Shown here in pieces: positions 53,179-63,119 of a stretch of DNA of 64,000 bases. The notes beneath the pieces are model-generated. The model was not told the origin of the DNA, ran no database searches, and was given only the letters and a program-made list of their open reading frames with translations. The translations under genes were made by a program, and so were the position numbers. Within the stretch, counting starts at the first letter, position 1, and each line of letters begins with the position of its first letter. This DNA comes from Septoria linicola (taxonomy: Eukaryota; Ascomycota; Dothideomycetes; Mycosphaerellales; Mycosphaerellaceae). Location of the stretch: assembly GCA_024114885.1 (NCBI GenBank), contig CP099419.1:4340001-4404000 (forward strand). Direction: 5' to 3'.

Positions 53179-53864
53179 ATGATGGCTGCTTCCGAGCCAG
53201 CAATAGACTCGCCGCAGAACCATGCTGCTTTCCGACAGATCGGTAAAGGCTTTTGCGGCAGCGTCTGGGTAGTAGGCCGCCCGGGTCGAGCATACGCCCT
53301 GAAGAGAGAGGACGGCGGTCCCGGACGCTCATTGCACAAGGACTCTGAGATGCACATGAAGATTGAGCAGAGCCTCTGCGAGATCTGGAAGCAACCAGTC
53401 TCGTTGGCCGTGAAGCTGAATATTCCGCATCACTAGCGGCTATTTCGTAGCGAAGAAAGCGAATGGTGGCAGTCCAGAGTCTCGCGGTTTCCTACCGGAT
53501 ATGAACACACTGCAACACGCTCGTCACTGAAAGGATATTGCCATTTGGCCAGGATGCCCGAGAGAAGGTGATCGACTTATTTTGTCTGCCTCGCTCGAGA
53601 GAAGTCATCAAGCAAAGCCGCAAAGACCATGACTGTCTTCTTCGGCCTTATCTTGGCCGGCGACGGGCTAATTTCTCCTGTCCGAGCCAGTTCTTTACCC
53701 TGCGCAACAAGCCACTGCTCGTCAATCAGTTGGAAGGTATCGGCTTGCCCGTCGAGCAGTATGCGCAGACCATGGCTGACGCGCTTTCGATAATATACTG
53801 GCTGGTCAAGACAGATGCTAACGATAACCCCTATAAGGCGATGAAACTCTCGGTGTTGTGAACT
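53179..53864 (+). pseudogene. Decayed DUF3669-type gene
   Basis: Remnant of a fungal DUF3669 protein (a family also linked to zinc-finger-annotated proteins). The first frame contains FRQIGKGFCGSVW and ALKREDGGPGRSLHKD, typical of the N-terminal half. A TAG at 53434 interrupts it. The same frame then continues with family-like sequence (SEWWQSRVSRFPTGYE) to about 53520. After a frameshift there, another frame reads RILPFGQDAREKVIDLFC, DHDCLLRPYLGRRR, LRNKPLLVNQLEGIGL and MADALSIIYWLVKTDAND. It then stops with its C-terminal part missing. One nonsense change, one frameshift and a 3' truncation argue for a pseudogene. The stop is not bracketed by obvious intron signals. DUF3669 identity comes from memory of the motif series. 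Confidence 0.7.
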
Positions 53865-54486
53865 ATCGCGTTAAGCAGGTTTTACTGTACTCTCGCCTAC
53901 CTGCTACAGGTCTTTATTCGTGCAGCGCGCGCCACCTCTTGGCAGCCACCACAGAAGAGACGAGACCTCCAAGCTTGTCTCGGCTCAAATACGGCAAGAC
54001 CGACCAGATCGATAGCGTGCCTCACTAAGCATCACATACGATTTCCTAATTCGTCTTCTCGGCAGCTCCAGCTTCTCCATCCACGAGAATTTCAGCTTCA
54101 AGTGGTGTTGAGCCGGCTCTGAGGATGCGATCTCCTGAACATCCTGACCAAGAACATCTGAAGCTGTTCATCTTTACCGAGTCGCCAGATTGCAAATTTT
54201 GCTACGTTCGGGTTCATGGATCTTCCGTGAGCGAATGGCCAATAAGGTCAGTAGGCTAAGGCGCGCTTAGTACATCATCCCTACTCGTAACCAGGCTAGC
54301 ACATAACTGATACATGCAAGAGGCTGCTTCGGTGATTAGCCAAAGGGCTAGATTCCATAATGCGGCAGCATAAGTAGTCAATTCGCACCGCCGCTACCCT
54401 CACATCTTTCTAAGGCCCTTCATCCTTTGCACAAAAGCACCAATTCCTACCACGACATTAATAAGGAGCAAGAGAAATCGGAGATT
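53865..54486. other. Non-coding spacer in accessory patch
   Basis: About 620 bp between the broken DUF3669 gene and the second small secreted protein. A few short open stretches occur, possibly further decayed DUF3669 sequence, but I cannot identify them. No transposon ends or terminal repeats are visible. Confidence 0.4.
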
Positions 54487-54938
54487 ATGGTCGCCATCGC
54501 TAACTTTGCTACGAGCCTCGCTCTGCTCGTGTCTACTACTTTTGCATGTAGTGTGGATATCATTAATGACGGTATGTTACGCACATTTGAGTGCTTTTTG
54601 TCACACGTAACTAACTGTATCTCCAGGTCAAGGACAAGTAGTAGGCTCAGGGTAAGATCAGAACGAATGATGACTGGCCGTCCCCTTATGTAATAAAGTA
54701 TCGCCGATCTGATCACTGCTTCTGCTCTAGTTGCATTCCCGCGGGAGGCACAGGACGTGTCTTCTTTAGCGATGTTAAAGGTTTACAGACCAGCATTGAC
54801 CTCACAGCTAGTACCGACTGCGGCATTAGCCCTAGAGAAGGTAAGCAGTGGATTGGCTGCGAACACTGATATACAAGGACATCGCTGACTCATGTCAACT
54901 ATTTCTAGGCAGAGGGCTTCGACCTCCTTTCAGCTTGA
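54487..54938 (+). CDS. Small secreted protein, possible alternative last exon
   Basis: Proposed exons 54487-54571, 54627-54651, 54731-54840 and 54913-54938 give 81 residues. The first 20 residues (MVAIANFATSLALLVSTTFA) are a signal peptide, and the mature chain starts CSVDIIND. Next come GSGCIPAGGTGRVFFSDV and SIDLTASTDCG. The last exon can start at either of two AGs four bases apart: 54913 gives the ending EEGFDLLSA with three cysteines, and 54909 gives a longer 91-residue product ending at 54964 with a fourth cysteine at its C terminus. The even cysteine count of the second form is attractive. Exon 2 is only 25 nt. No family is recognised. It sits between two decayed genes. Confidence 0.55.
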
Positions 54939-55242
54939 GAAGGACTTCTCTTGGAGGGTGCTAGATATCTGCTTGACCTGATGTTGAAGGACCAAGAAGC
55001 CTACTGCCCGAGACGCGGGCGCGGACGTAGACGCGGCCTGGATCGCGGACGCAGATGGTGGAACGCGAAGATGGAGCCACAGGATGCACGACTTTATTGG
55101 CCACCACGTACTTCCGTGACGCACTTTCAAGCCTCATACATGTTGCTGACAATCGTTTATCTACAATATATTGAGGTGGCTATGAGCCCGCGATGCTCTT
55201 TCAATCCTTCAAACGTGCTTGACTTCTGCAACAACCTCGAAC

Positions 55243-55695
55243 ATGCCTCTCAAGGTTCTCCGTACAGGTGCTACTGGCTTCGTCGGAGCTCATGTCTTGA
55301 GGATTCTTGTGCAGCAAGGGTACGTACGATTGAACATCAGTTCCCTTCGTCGGAATGTTGTTGCTAATCCGTCTACAGACACACGGTCGTCGCCGCTGTG
55401 CGCTCTCAAGCCAAACACGCTCAAATCGAGAAATCATATCTCGTCAGCACTGTATCAACCGTTCTCGTCCCAGACATCACCGCAAATGGCGCCTTCAACG
55501 ACGCCGTGCAAAGCGAACCACCATTCGACGCTGTCATCCACACCGCCAGCCCATCCCATTTCAAATCCACAGAATACCAAAAAGACATTCTCGATCTATG
55601 CAGCAAGGAATGTTCTGGGTGTGAGGTTTGTATCTGTGGAAGAGAGTGTTGTAGATACGGTGGAGAGGCTTATGGACGTGGACAATAGAACGTGA
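55243..55695 (+). pseudogene. NAD-dependent epimerase/dehydratase-like gene with internal deletion
   Basis: Remnant of an atypical short-chain reductase of the Gre2/ketoreductase type. Exon 55243-55319 encodes MPLKVLRTGATGFVGAHVLR with the GATGFVG Rossmann motif. A 59 bp intron leads to 55379 onward (HTVVAAVRSQAKH, then PPFDAVIHTASPSHF). At about 55590 the frame should continue with a DP.I.GT segment and a YxxxK active site, but the sequence passes almost directly into the C-terminal end of the family in another frame: ARNVLGVRFVSVEESVVDTVERLM (about 55600-55690). About 200 residues including the catalytic Tyr and Lys are missing, and the join is out of frame. The original frame stops at 55688. 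The intron is intact, so decay looks recent. Confidence 0.72.
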
Positions 55696-56045
55696 AGCGC
55701 ACTTGATGGGTGATTTGGAGAATATACATATACATCGAAGGTAGGTCGCGTTGATGGTGGTTCTGCGACGTAGGGATTTGTTGCACGATAACCCCTCGAC
55801 TCGAAGTTCTAAGCTGTCGTTAGTTCTTCGTTACATCTTCTGCATATCACTGGTATAGATCTTTGCAGCAGCTATGCACAAAGCTAGTCATATAGAGTCG
55901 CTTCGTAGGAACCAAGTCGCGTGCGAGCAACGCGACTTGACTAAGTTAGGTTTGACCGGGCCGGGCCTGGAAGAGCCACTTGACAAGTGAATTCGTGGGA
56001 CACGTGCATTGAGAAGAGTAAGACAAACAAGTGACCAGCTATGCT
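55696..56045. other. Intergenic
   Basis: About 350 bp between the reductase remnant and the PPR-like gene. Nothing coding is supported; it should include the promoter of the PPR-like gene. Confidence 0.4.
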
Positions 56046-57974
56046 ATGAACAACGCAAAACTCGCCATTGATCCGCTCTGGCCATGTCTGTGTCCACCAT
56101 GGGCAACAGTGTCGCTCCCTCGAACAACGCGCGTCCTGAGCAGAAGCCGCTTGGCCGCCGGACAACAGCAGCAATGTTTGCAACAATCGACCTGGCAGCC
56201 GCATCAACCTCGTTATGCTCGCATGACCAACCGGAACGGACGAGGATACAGTACTTCGACTCACGTTGAGCCCTCAGAGAATCGTGCACAAGCCAAACGG
56301 GCTTCCCGAGACGAGTTTGACATCGAGCATGAAGCAACACACTTGCTGTACGGACGCCTCCGGGCAATGGCTGCTCGCGGGAAAGTGATCGAGTGCCGAC
56401 ATATTGCAGAGTATCTGGTGCAACAGCGGCGGGAGAAGCCGAACATACAGCTATACAATGCGCTCATCGTCAGCAATGTCCGGACGGAACTGGGCGCAGC
56501 ATGGCGCGTACACGATTTGCTTGACGAGATGCGAGAAGCTGGGTTGCAGCCAGACGTTGGGACATGTCATGCTGTGCTCAAAGTTCTGAGCATTCACCTG
56601 GACCATCTACTAAGGACGGAGATTCTGGACTATATGCATCAGAGGTGGTTCCAGCTCACGGAGGACGGCTGGCATGACAGGATTGCTGGAATGCTGAGGG
56701 AAGGACTGTTTGAGCAGGCGTTGGAAAGACTGGACAAGATGCGAAGAGAGAGGATGCAGATCGAGCCCTGGCTGAACGATATGGCTGTTTTCGTGCTTTG
56801 CGACGCGGGCGAGATTGAAGAGGCTTTCAGGATCATGCGGACACGATATGATGCAGGAGAGCTCACTCTACGTCAGGCCGTCTGGGCATATCTTTTGGAC
56901 AAAGGTAGCGAAGCACGGCATCACAACGCTACATCTTTTGTCTGGATGAGCCAGGTCAATCAAGGCTACCTCAATGCTTCGTCCGGGACATGTCTAAATG
57001 TACTGGCGACAGCTGCGCAAGCGGGCGACGCACCTATGGCAACAGAAGTCTTCACACATCTGAGCAAACGAGGAAGCGCTTTCAAGCCCATACACTACGA
57101 GCTCCTCATGTCTGCATATCTCTCTGCGAGCCCACCGGACCTCGGACGTGCAATCAGCATCCTCACCATCATGCCACTGGAGAAACTCGAACCCACCATC
57201 GCGCAAACAAGATCCATCTTCGTCTACATCAAAGACAAACCCGCCCTCATCAAACAAGCTCTCTCCACCCTCCGAGATCTCCACACTCAAGGCCGCAAAA
57301 TCTCAATCACAATCCTCAACCTCCTCATCGAATGCTACATCGAGCAAAAAAACCTCCCCGAAGCAATGAAAATCTACAAACTCATCCATACCTTTGCTCC
57401 CGTCGGCCACGGCGCGCAAAAATCCTTCGCCAACGTGGAGACTTTCAACTTACTCCTCAAAGGCTGCCGCGTCACCACCCCACCGGACGAACAACAAACT
57501 TCCTTCCTCGTCTCTGAACTTCTCGCTCTACGTGTCGTACCCACAGCTATGACCTACGACCGCCTCATACTCTGCTTCATCGAGTCTGCGCGGTATACCC
57601 TCCGCAATGCAGCATCGATCTCCGACCCTGCCGCTGCGAAAAGGGAATACGCTAAAGGCGTGGAGCTCGTGGATTGGTCGTTTCGGCATTTCGCTGATAT
57701 GCAACCGCTTGGGTGGATGCCGAGATTCGGAACGTTGGAAATGCTAGCTGTGCAGCTTGCGCGTGTAGGCGACGATCGGTGCTGGGATGTGCTGCAGGCT
57801 GCGGAGGATCAAGGGGAGAAAGTGGAGGGGTTTGATCAGAAGGGACGGTTTGCGAGGAAGAATGTTGAGGAGGCGTGGATGGCGTCTCAGGAAGGGAGGG
57901 AGGGGATGGAGCGAGAGGAGAGTATAAGTGGTCATGGTGAAGGTGTCGCAGCAACTCATGCTAGCTGGTCATAA
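56046..57974 (+). CDS. Pentatricopeptide-repeat-like mitochondrial protein
   Basis: 642 residues from the first ATG in frame at 56046, no introns. The N-terminal 80 residues are Arg-rich and lack acidic residues over long stretches (ATVSLPRTTRVLSRSRLAAG), fitting mitochondrial import. From about 110 there are repeated helical pairs with PPR-like spacing: QLYNALIVSNVRTELGAAWRVHDLLDEMREAGLQPDVGTCHAVLKVL, then ITILNLLIECYIEQKNLPEAMKIYKLI and ETFNLLLKGC. PPR proteins bind organellar RNA and act in its processing, stability or translation. The exact target cannot be read from the sequence. The C terminus has a Glu/Gly-rich tail. Stop codons of this gene and the convergent IRC5 are 80 bp apart. Confidence 0.82.
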   Translation: MNNAKLAIDPLWPCLCPPWATVSLPRTTRVLSRSRLAAGQQQQCLQQSTWQPHQPRYARMTNRNGRGYSTSTHVEPSENRAQAKRASRDEFDIEHEATHLLYGRLRAMAARGKVIECRHIAEYLVQQRREKPNIQLYNALIVSNVRTELGAAWRVHDLLDEMREAGLQPDVGTCHAVLKVLSIHLDHLLRTEILDYMHQRWFQLTEDGWHDRIAGMLREGLFEQALERLDKMRRERMQIEPWLNDMAVFVLCDAGEIEEAFRIMRTRYDAGELTLRQAVWAYLLDKGSEARHHNATSFVWMSQVNQGYLNASSGTCLNVLATAAQAGDAPMATEVFTHLSKRGSAFKPIHYELLMSAYLSASPPDLGRAISILTIMPLEKLEPTIAQTRSIFVYIKDKPALIKQALSTLRDLHTQGRKISITILNLLIECYIEQKNLPEAMKIYKLIHTFAPVGHGAQKSFANVETFNLLLKGCRVTTPPDEQQTSFLVSELLALRVVPTAMTYDRLILCFIESARYTLRNAASISDPAAAKREYAKGVELVDWSFRHFADMQPLGWMPRFGTLEMLAVQLARVGDDRCWDVLQAAEDQGEKVEGFDQKGRFARKNVEEAWMASQEGREGMEREESISGHGEGVAATHASWS

Positions 57975-58054
57975 TTCAAGTCCTCTGTACCAAATCTTAC
58001 ATTTACGTCGAAAATCGCCCTGCCAACATAACCTCATTGACCACACTTCGAGCG

Positions 58055-60694
58055 CTACTTCTGCAAACTCTCCAACAATCCCTCCCCATCCTTCCTCGTC
58101 TCCACAGCCTTAAACGCCTCCCCAACAACATCAATCCCCTTCTCCGCCCTCTCAAACGCCTCGGGACTCCGATCCGTCAAAATCGCCAAATCCTTATCAC
58201 TCAACAACCCTTTTCCATCCGCCACATCAATCCTCTCTCCATCGTCCTTACTCAAGAGCTTTTGCAATTCGCTGAAATCAGCCCCTCCACCACTGCTACC
58301 GCCGCCGCCAGCTAAGTTGCGAAAACGACCTTTTTGGATGACGAGTTTTTCCAATCGACGTTTACTATCGGCTTTTTCGAGGAGCATTTGCTCGACGGTG
58401 CCTTTTGTGGCGAAGCGATAGACTATCACAGGGCGGGTTTGGCCGATACGGTGCGCGCGGTCTTGCGCTTGGAGGTCTTGTTGGGGGTTCCAGTCGCTGT
58501 CGAAGAGCAACACTGTATCTGCGGCTGCGAGATTGATTCCTTGGCCGCCGGCACGAGTCGATAGGAGGAAGATGTTTGTATCGCTTTTGGTATCGTTGAA
58601 GTCGAGAATTTGTTGTTGACGGTCTGTCTGCGCTACGGAGCCGTCGATGCGCGAGGTTGACCAGCCGCGGAGGTCGGTGCAGTAGGTTTCGAGGAGGTCG
58701 AGTTGGGTTTTGAATTGCGAGAAGATGAGGACTTTGTGGCCGCGCGAGAGGAGCTCGGGGAGGAGGCGGTCGAGGAGGAGCATTTTGCCGGATTCGGTGA
58801 CGAGGGTTTCGTCGACGGGGGTGTTGTCGTCGAGGTCGAAGGGGTAGAAGAAGTTGTGCGGGGAGTTGCAGCATTGACGGAGTTGCATGATGGGGTTTTG
58901 GAGCTTTTTGTTGGCAAGTTCGCGTTTGGCGAGGGCCAGGGTTTTGGCACGTTCGGCTTCTTCTTCGTCGAGGGAGTCGGTGGACTCTTCGGCGGATTGA
59001 GACTCTTCTTCTTCGAGCTGCTTGAAGTACTGCGTATCAGAGACTTCCTCGTACTGTTGTGTCTTTTTGGCCTTTCGTGAGCGTGGACCGACACTGCCAG
59101 TCGTGGCTGGAGTCGATGCGCGACTCGATTTGGCGCTCTTGTTTGGTGTAGTCGTATCGTTTCCAGCCTTGCGCTTGAGGCTGCGACTTCGCGCACTGGC
59201 AGGTGTGGAAACACCGCTCAGGCTCTCCACAACTTTGTTCTCGAGGTATGCTCTGCTGTTGCCTTCCAAGATCTCGTGGTACAACTCGCGCTGCGTCTGT
59301 GTCAACGGCGCATATAGAACGTACTCTCTTTTCTTGGGCAGCGATGTTTCCACATCAGCCTTGACTCTCCGCAGCAAGAATGGCTTCAAGATTGCGTGCA
59401 GACTGGTCACCAAATTCTTCTGGCGATCTTTCGAAAGGATCTCCTCATATCCACCTTTCTCCTTGAGAGCACTAAAGTCGAACCACGACTCAAATGACTC
59501 CAGCTTGTCGAAAATGCTGGGCATCAAGAAATGTAGCAATGACCATAATTCGGTAAGATTGTTTTGCAATGGTGTGCCAGTAATCAAAAGTCTGTTGGCT
59601 GATTGATACGATTGCAGCTCGCGAATGAGACGACAGTTGAGGTTCTTGAGTCGATGTCCTTCATCGATAATGATGAACTTCCAGCCGAAGTGTGCAAGAT
59701 GCTTGCGATCGTTCATACAGATTTCGTAGCTTGTGCAAACTACCGGAAAGTTCTCACTGCTGGGATTTCGAAGCTGCTTGCGTCGGATCTCCTCACGTTC
59801 TTGCTTACTGCCGTGGTACAACACTACAGGTATGCTTGGTGTCCACTTCTTGAACTCAGCTACCCAATTGCTCGTCGTGCTGAGCGGAGCAGCGATAAGG
59901 AATGGCCCGTTGACGCCCTTTTCGCGGAGGAATGCTATGAAGGAGATAGTTTGGATCGTCTTGCCTAGGCCCATCTCGTCTGCCAGGATGCCATTTAGTC
60001 CATTCTCGTACAGCGATGTAAGCCAGTCCAGTCCTTCCAGTTGATACGTCCTCATCAGCCCTCCAGTCACCAGATCGGGCTGCTTGGCAGATCGCAAGTC
60101 TTGCATGCCAATATCACCTGGCTTAATATCTGCATCTTTGGTCTCCTCAGCCAGAGCTTCGGATATCGATGTCTTTCCAGCCTTCGCTTCAATGTCCTCT
60201 TTCTTCATGTAGTCTAAGATCTTGTCGCCACCTTTCGCTTTCTTAGTCTGACGGCCTCTTCGTGGCAGTTCCTTCGTCGCTGTTTCCGCTGCCTTTTCTG
60301 TCGTGGCCGATGCTCTAGTCGCTCTGGTCTGCTGCTCCTGGGCGGCCTTTTCTGCGGTTTCTTCTCGCTTCAACGCTCGTTTCTTGCTCTTCTCGTCTTT
60401 GGCTTCAGCAGCCTCTTCTTGCTGCGACATCTGCTGCAGCATAATAGTGCTGTACAGCTTACTTTGGCTCAATAAATATTCCAATGCCTTGTACTTGGTG
60501 TCTACAGCTTCGTCGCCACCTTTGCGTTCTTTCTCGCGCTCTGCTGACAGTTTCTTCTCGCGCTTCTCATCTTCTTTGCGACGGAATTCGGCCATCCGCG
60601 CCTCTTCCTTCTGCATTGCTTCTGTCGGTCCATCATTATTGTCTGGCGAAGTCGGTGGCGTCGACTTCGCCGATACTGCAGCCTCTGAAGACAT
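58055..60694 (-). CDS. IRC5: SNF2 ATPase of the LSH/DDM1/Irc5 family
   Basis: Chromatin-remodelling ATPase of 879 residues, single exon. The N-terminal 200 residues are Lys/Glu/Ala-rich coiled coil (EARMAEFRRKEDEKREKKL). The ATPase starts at LMRTYQLEGLDWLTSLYENGLNGILADEMGLGKTIQTI (Walker A near 235-245), with DEGH near 341, TGTPLQNNLTELWSLLHFLMP and FSALKEKGGYEEIL. A Ser/Lys-rich insert near 510-570 separates it from helicase C (KVLIFSQFKTQLDLLETYC, DGSVAQTDRQQQI, STRAGGQGINLAAADTV, DRAHRIGQTRPV). Helicase order and the KYKALEYLLSQSKLYSTIM motif match LSH/HELLS, yeast Irc5 and Neurospora MUS-30, which act in genome stability and, in some lineages, DNA methylation. It is clearly distinct from the Rad5/Uls1-type gene in this window: no RING and no HIRAN. 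Confidence 0.92.
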   Translation of the reverse strand: MSSEAAVSAKSTPPTSPDNNDGPTEAMQKEEARMAEFRRKEDEKREKKLSAEREKERKGGDEAVDTKYKALEYLLSQSKLYSTIMLQQMSQQEEAAEAKDEKSKKRALKREETAEKAAQEQQTRATRASATTEKAAETATKELPRRGRQTKKAKGGDKILDYMKKEDIEAKAGKTSISEALAEETKDADIKPGDIGMQDLRSAKQPDLVTGGLMRTYQLEGLDWLTSLYENGLNGILADEMGLGKTIQTISFIAFLREKGVNGPFLIAAPLSTTSNWVAEFKKWTPSIPVVLYHGSKQEREEIRRKQLRNPSSENFPVVCTSYEICMNDRKHLAHFGWKFIIIDEGHRLKNLNCRLIRELQSYQSANRLLITGTPLQNNLTELWSLLHFLMPSIFDKLESFESWFDFSALKEKGGYEEILSKDRQKNLVTSLHAILKPFLLRRVKADVETSLPKKREYVLYAPLTQTQRELYHEILEGNSRAYLENKVVESLSGVSTPASARSRSLKRKAGNDTTTPNKSAKSSRASTPATTGSVGPRSRKAKKTQQYEEVSDTQYFKQLEEEESQSAEESTDSLDEEEAERAKTLALAKRELANKKLQNPIMQLRQCCNSPHNFFYPFDLDDNTPVDETLVTESGKMLLLDRLLPELLSRGHKVLIFSQFKTQLDLLETYCTDLRGWSTSRIDGSVAQTDRQQQILDFNDTKSDTNIFLLSTRAGGQGINLAAADTVLLFDSDWNPQQDLQAQDRAHRIGQTRPVIVYRFATKGTVEQMLLEKADSKRRLEKLVIQKGRFRNLAGGGGSSGGGADFSELQKLLSKDDGERIDVADGKGLLSDKDLAILTDRSPEAFERAEKGIDVVGEAFKAVETRKDGEGLLESLQK

Positions 60695-61329
60695 TATACA
60701 AGACCTCCAAATTGATTAAGAAAGACGATGTTCACTCGAAAGGCACCAACTAACAAATGCATTAGAAGTGCTGATCAGGAACAAAGCCACGACAGATCGC
60801 GTCTGCGTCATACATTTCGTGCGACTCGACGCGTCAAATCGATCGATCCCTGCAATATTGACACGCTAAATCTTCTTCCACTTCCCAGCTTTCCACTTCA
60901 CCCTAACTTAGCCTTAACATGCACTGCACTTCCGACGCAAACGCGTTGATTCCTGTGCGGAATATGGAGCGACAGCAGCGGCTGCACAAAGCTATGCATG
61001 TCATTTGCACGCAGCGACGCTCACACAGGCTTCCTTCACTTTCACTTCCACCTTCCCAATCGCAACTCTCGATTCTCTGCAAGAACATTCATCGTAGTAG
61101 CGCCTAGTGTACTGCATTGGACATGAGCGCAGGCAAGAACAGTATATCATGGAAGTCATGCATGATGTTCGCTTTCTGGCGTGTCCTCCGTTTACAATGT
61201 GACTCGAGCAGTGTTAAGGTCAGGCTGACAGTAGTAGATGCATAATTCGGTAGCACAAAAGCCACCAGCAGAATTTCGAAAATATGGATAACACAACAAA
61301 CGAGTAAGCATGCATCTGGTGCCACACGC
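60695..61329. other. Divergent promoter, IRC5 / AT-hook protein
   Basis: About 635 bp between the two start codons. Short frames only. Both promoters should be located here. Confidence 0.45.
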
Positions 61330-62429
61330 ATGGCTGCGTCTCATGCTGACCGGCATAATCGACCTTTGGGCCGAGGCCTCAGGAAAAAGAGGCCAAGTCG
61401 TGTGCAGCTCGAAATTCAAGAAGCCAAAGACTTTATTGGTCCCTCGCCTCCTTCATCGACAGGCCGAAGCTCGAGTAAGACGATGACTACCAGAGGTCCT
61501 GGTCGACCGTCCAAGCGACAGAAGATAACAAGCAGCCCCGAGCCCAGAAGTGTGCGCGCCACAAATGGAATGATCATACCGAGTTTCTCCTCTAAGACAT
61601 TTCGAATCTATGATTGGGATGCTCCACAGGCCGACCTGCGATTCCCCAAGATCTCACAAGGTCGTCGCGATGAGAAAACTCGGAGGGATATTAGAGAGGC
61701 AGGATCCTATATCGACGACGGAAGTGATGACTGGTACGCTTTCGAGGGCAGGGTAGATACGTACGATGGTCGTATGGCTGAAACCATTGCCCGGATTTTC
61801 GTCAATCGCGCCAAGGTCGCACATGGACAATCATGGGCCTGGAACCGCTTCGAAGATGATGAGCTGGAAGTCAGAACACAAGCCGCGGCGCGCGCTGAGC
61901 GAGATCCCGCGAAGCGCGCGGAACTTATAGCCGATTCTCTCTGCGAGAAGTCGCGACTCGAAGTTTTCGATCGAATCAAAGAACGTCTCTGTAATGAGGT
62001 CTTCCTAGAGAATTATGATCATAATCGGGTTGCGGAGGATCGACGCAGGCAAGACAGTATGATACCTTCCATCACGACCGAGCGACGTGAAGAAATCGCC
62101 GAGGACGAGAAGACTGTGGCTCGGTTTGTGCAAGATGAAGGCTCGGTGTTGCCGGAGTACAAGATCTCTCACAACTGGGGACGATACATGACGCAGCACA
62201 CATTACCCGCCTTGACGCCCGTGTACAAGGATGAGGACGAGATCGAGCCCTATCGTAAGAATGCCCACTTCTCGAAGATCTGCAGGAAATGTGGAGAAGA
62301 CCTTCAGCTTGGTCGCTGTCCACGTTGTAAGTGAACATGCTTGCGTACATATTGGAATCGATGACTGACTTGTGTGCGTCTCTCTAAGGTAAGCACGTAG
62401 AAGATGCTGTTGAGCCAAACGATCCGTGA
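61330..62429 (+). CDS. Unknown AT-hook and C-terminal zinc-ribbon protein
   Basis: Proposed exons 61330-62326 and 62389-62429 give 345 residues. Not a family I can name. The N terminus is basic, with GRGLRKKRPSR near 14-24 and an AT-hook-like RGPGRP at 55-60 followed by SKRQK, so DNA binding or nuclear location is plausible. The middle is charged and helical (YAFEGRVDTYDGRMAETIARIF, AAARAERDPAKRAEL). The C terminus has CRKCGEDLQLGRCPRC, a four-cysteine zinc ribbon. The 62 bp intron (GTAAGT, CTGAC, AAG acceptor) falls within the last Cys codon: T joined to GT restores Cys, and the chain continues KHVEDAVEPNDP. Without splicing it stops one residue after the same Cys. The AAG acceptor is less common, so the tail is probable, not certain. 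Confidence 0.7.
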
Positions 62430-63119
62430 TTGCCTCACCACGCGAAAACGATTCGATACATAGGCCTGGGAAGTCTAGCAGTTGAGAATTTTCATTGTTG
62501 TTGAAGACAGTCGCGACTCTGTTGGAAAGCAATTGTTCGGATGGTCCAGTATTCGTGGTACGCAGTGTGGATTAGGATAGCAATATCGCCATCGAGGCAC
62601 AAATAGACCATGCCTGGAAGACGAGATTGGAAACTTACATGTCCTTCGTCAGCCTTACCGGGCTAGCCAATTCCTCTCCACTGTCCCGAAAATGACGCTC
62701 GGTCCAGCCACAACGTGGAGAAGGTCACATCGCCCGCTCGACTCCGCACCTAAGTTAGTTTCTGCCCATCCTGTATCTGACCAACATTTTTCACGACGAT
62801 GCTGTTTGTCGGACGGCTACGACGAGTCTGCTGCGATCGCAGCAGACTGGAAGCAAGACCGTAGAAAGTCGAGACCCATTGGGCACGAGCAGTAAGCCAG
62901 TGAGAATAAAACCGGCACCACCGGCATGGTTCCCAGGTCTGGTCTTGCCGGCCAGTATGCTTTAAGTGACACTACTGCAGTAGCACGGTAACTCTGCAGC
63001 GTGCATGACCGTCGATCATTCGTTATGATTATAGCCGGCAGCTATAACTTCCCATAGCGCCCATCTCGTTAGCATGTTAACAGACAGTCGCCAATCTTCC
63101 TAACCACACCACTGCCGAC
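62430..63119. other. Intergenic
   Basis: About 690 bp between the AT-hook/zinc-ribbon gene and the GH125 gene, same orientation. No gene is supported. It contains a candidate GAATAAAACC near 62904 and the GH125 promoter. Confidence 0.4.

Noticed and set aside
55005..55080. GC-rich stretch reading as an RGRGRRRG-like protein
   Set aside because: Lies in the 3' flank of the small secreted protein gene; the frame has no start context, homology or continuation.
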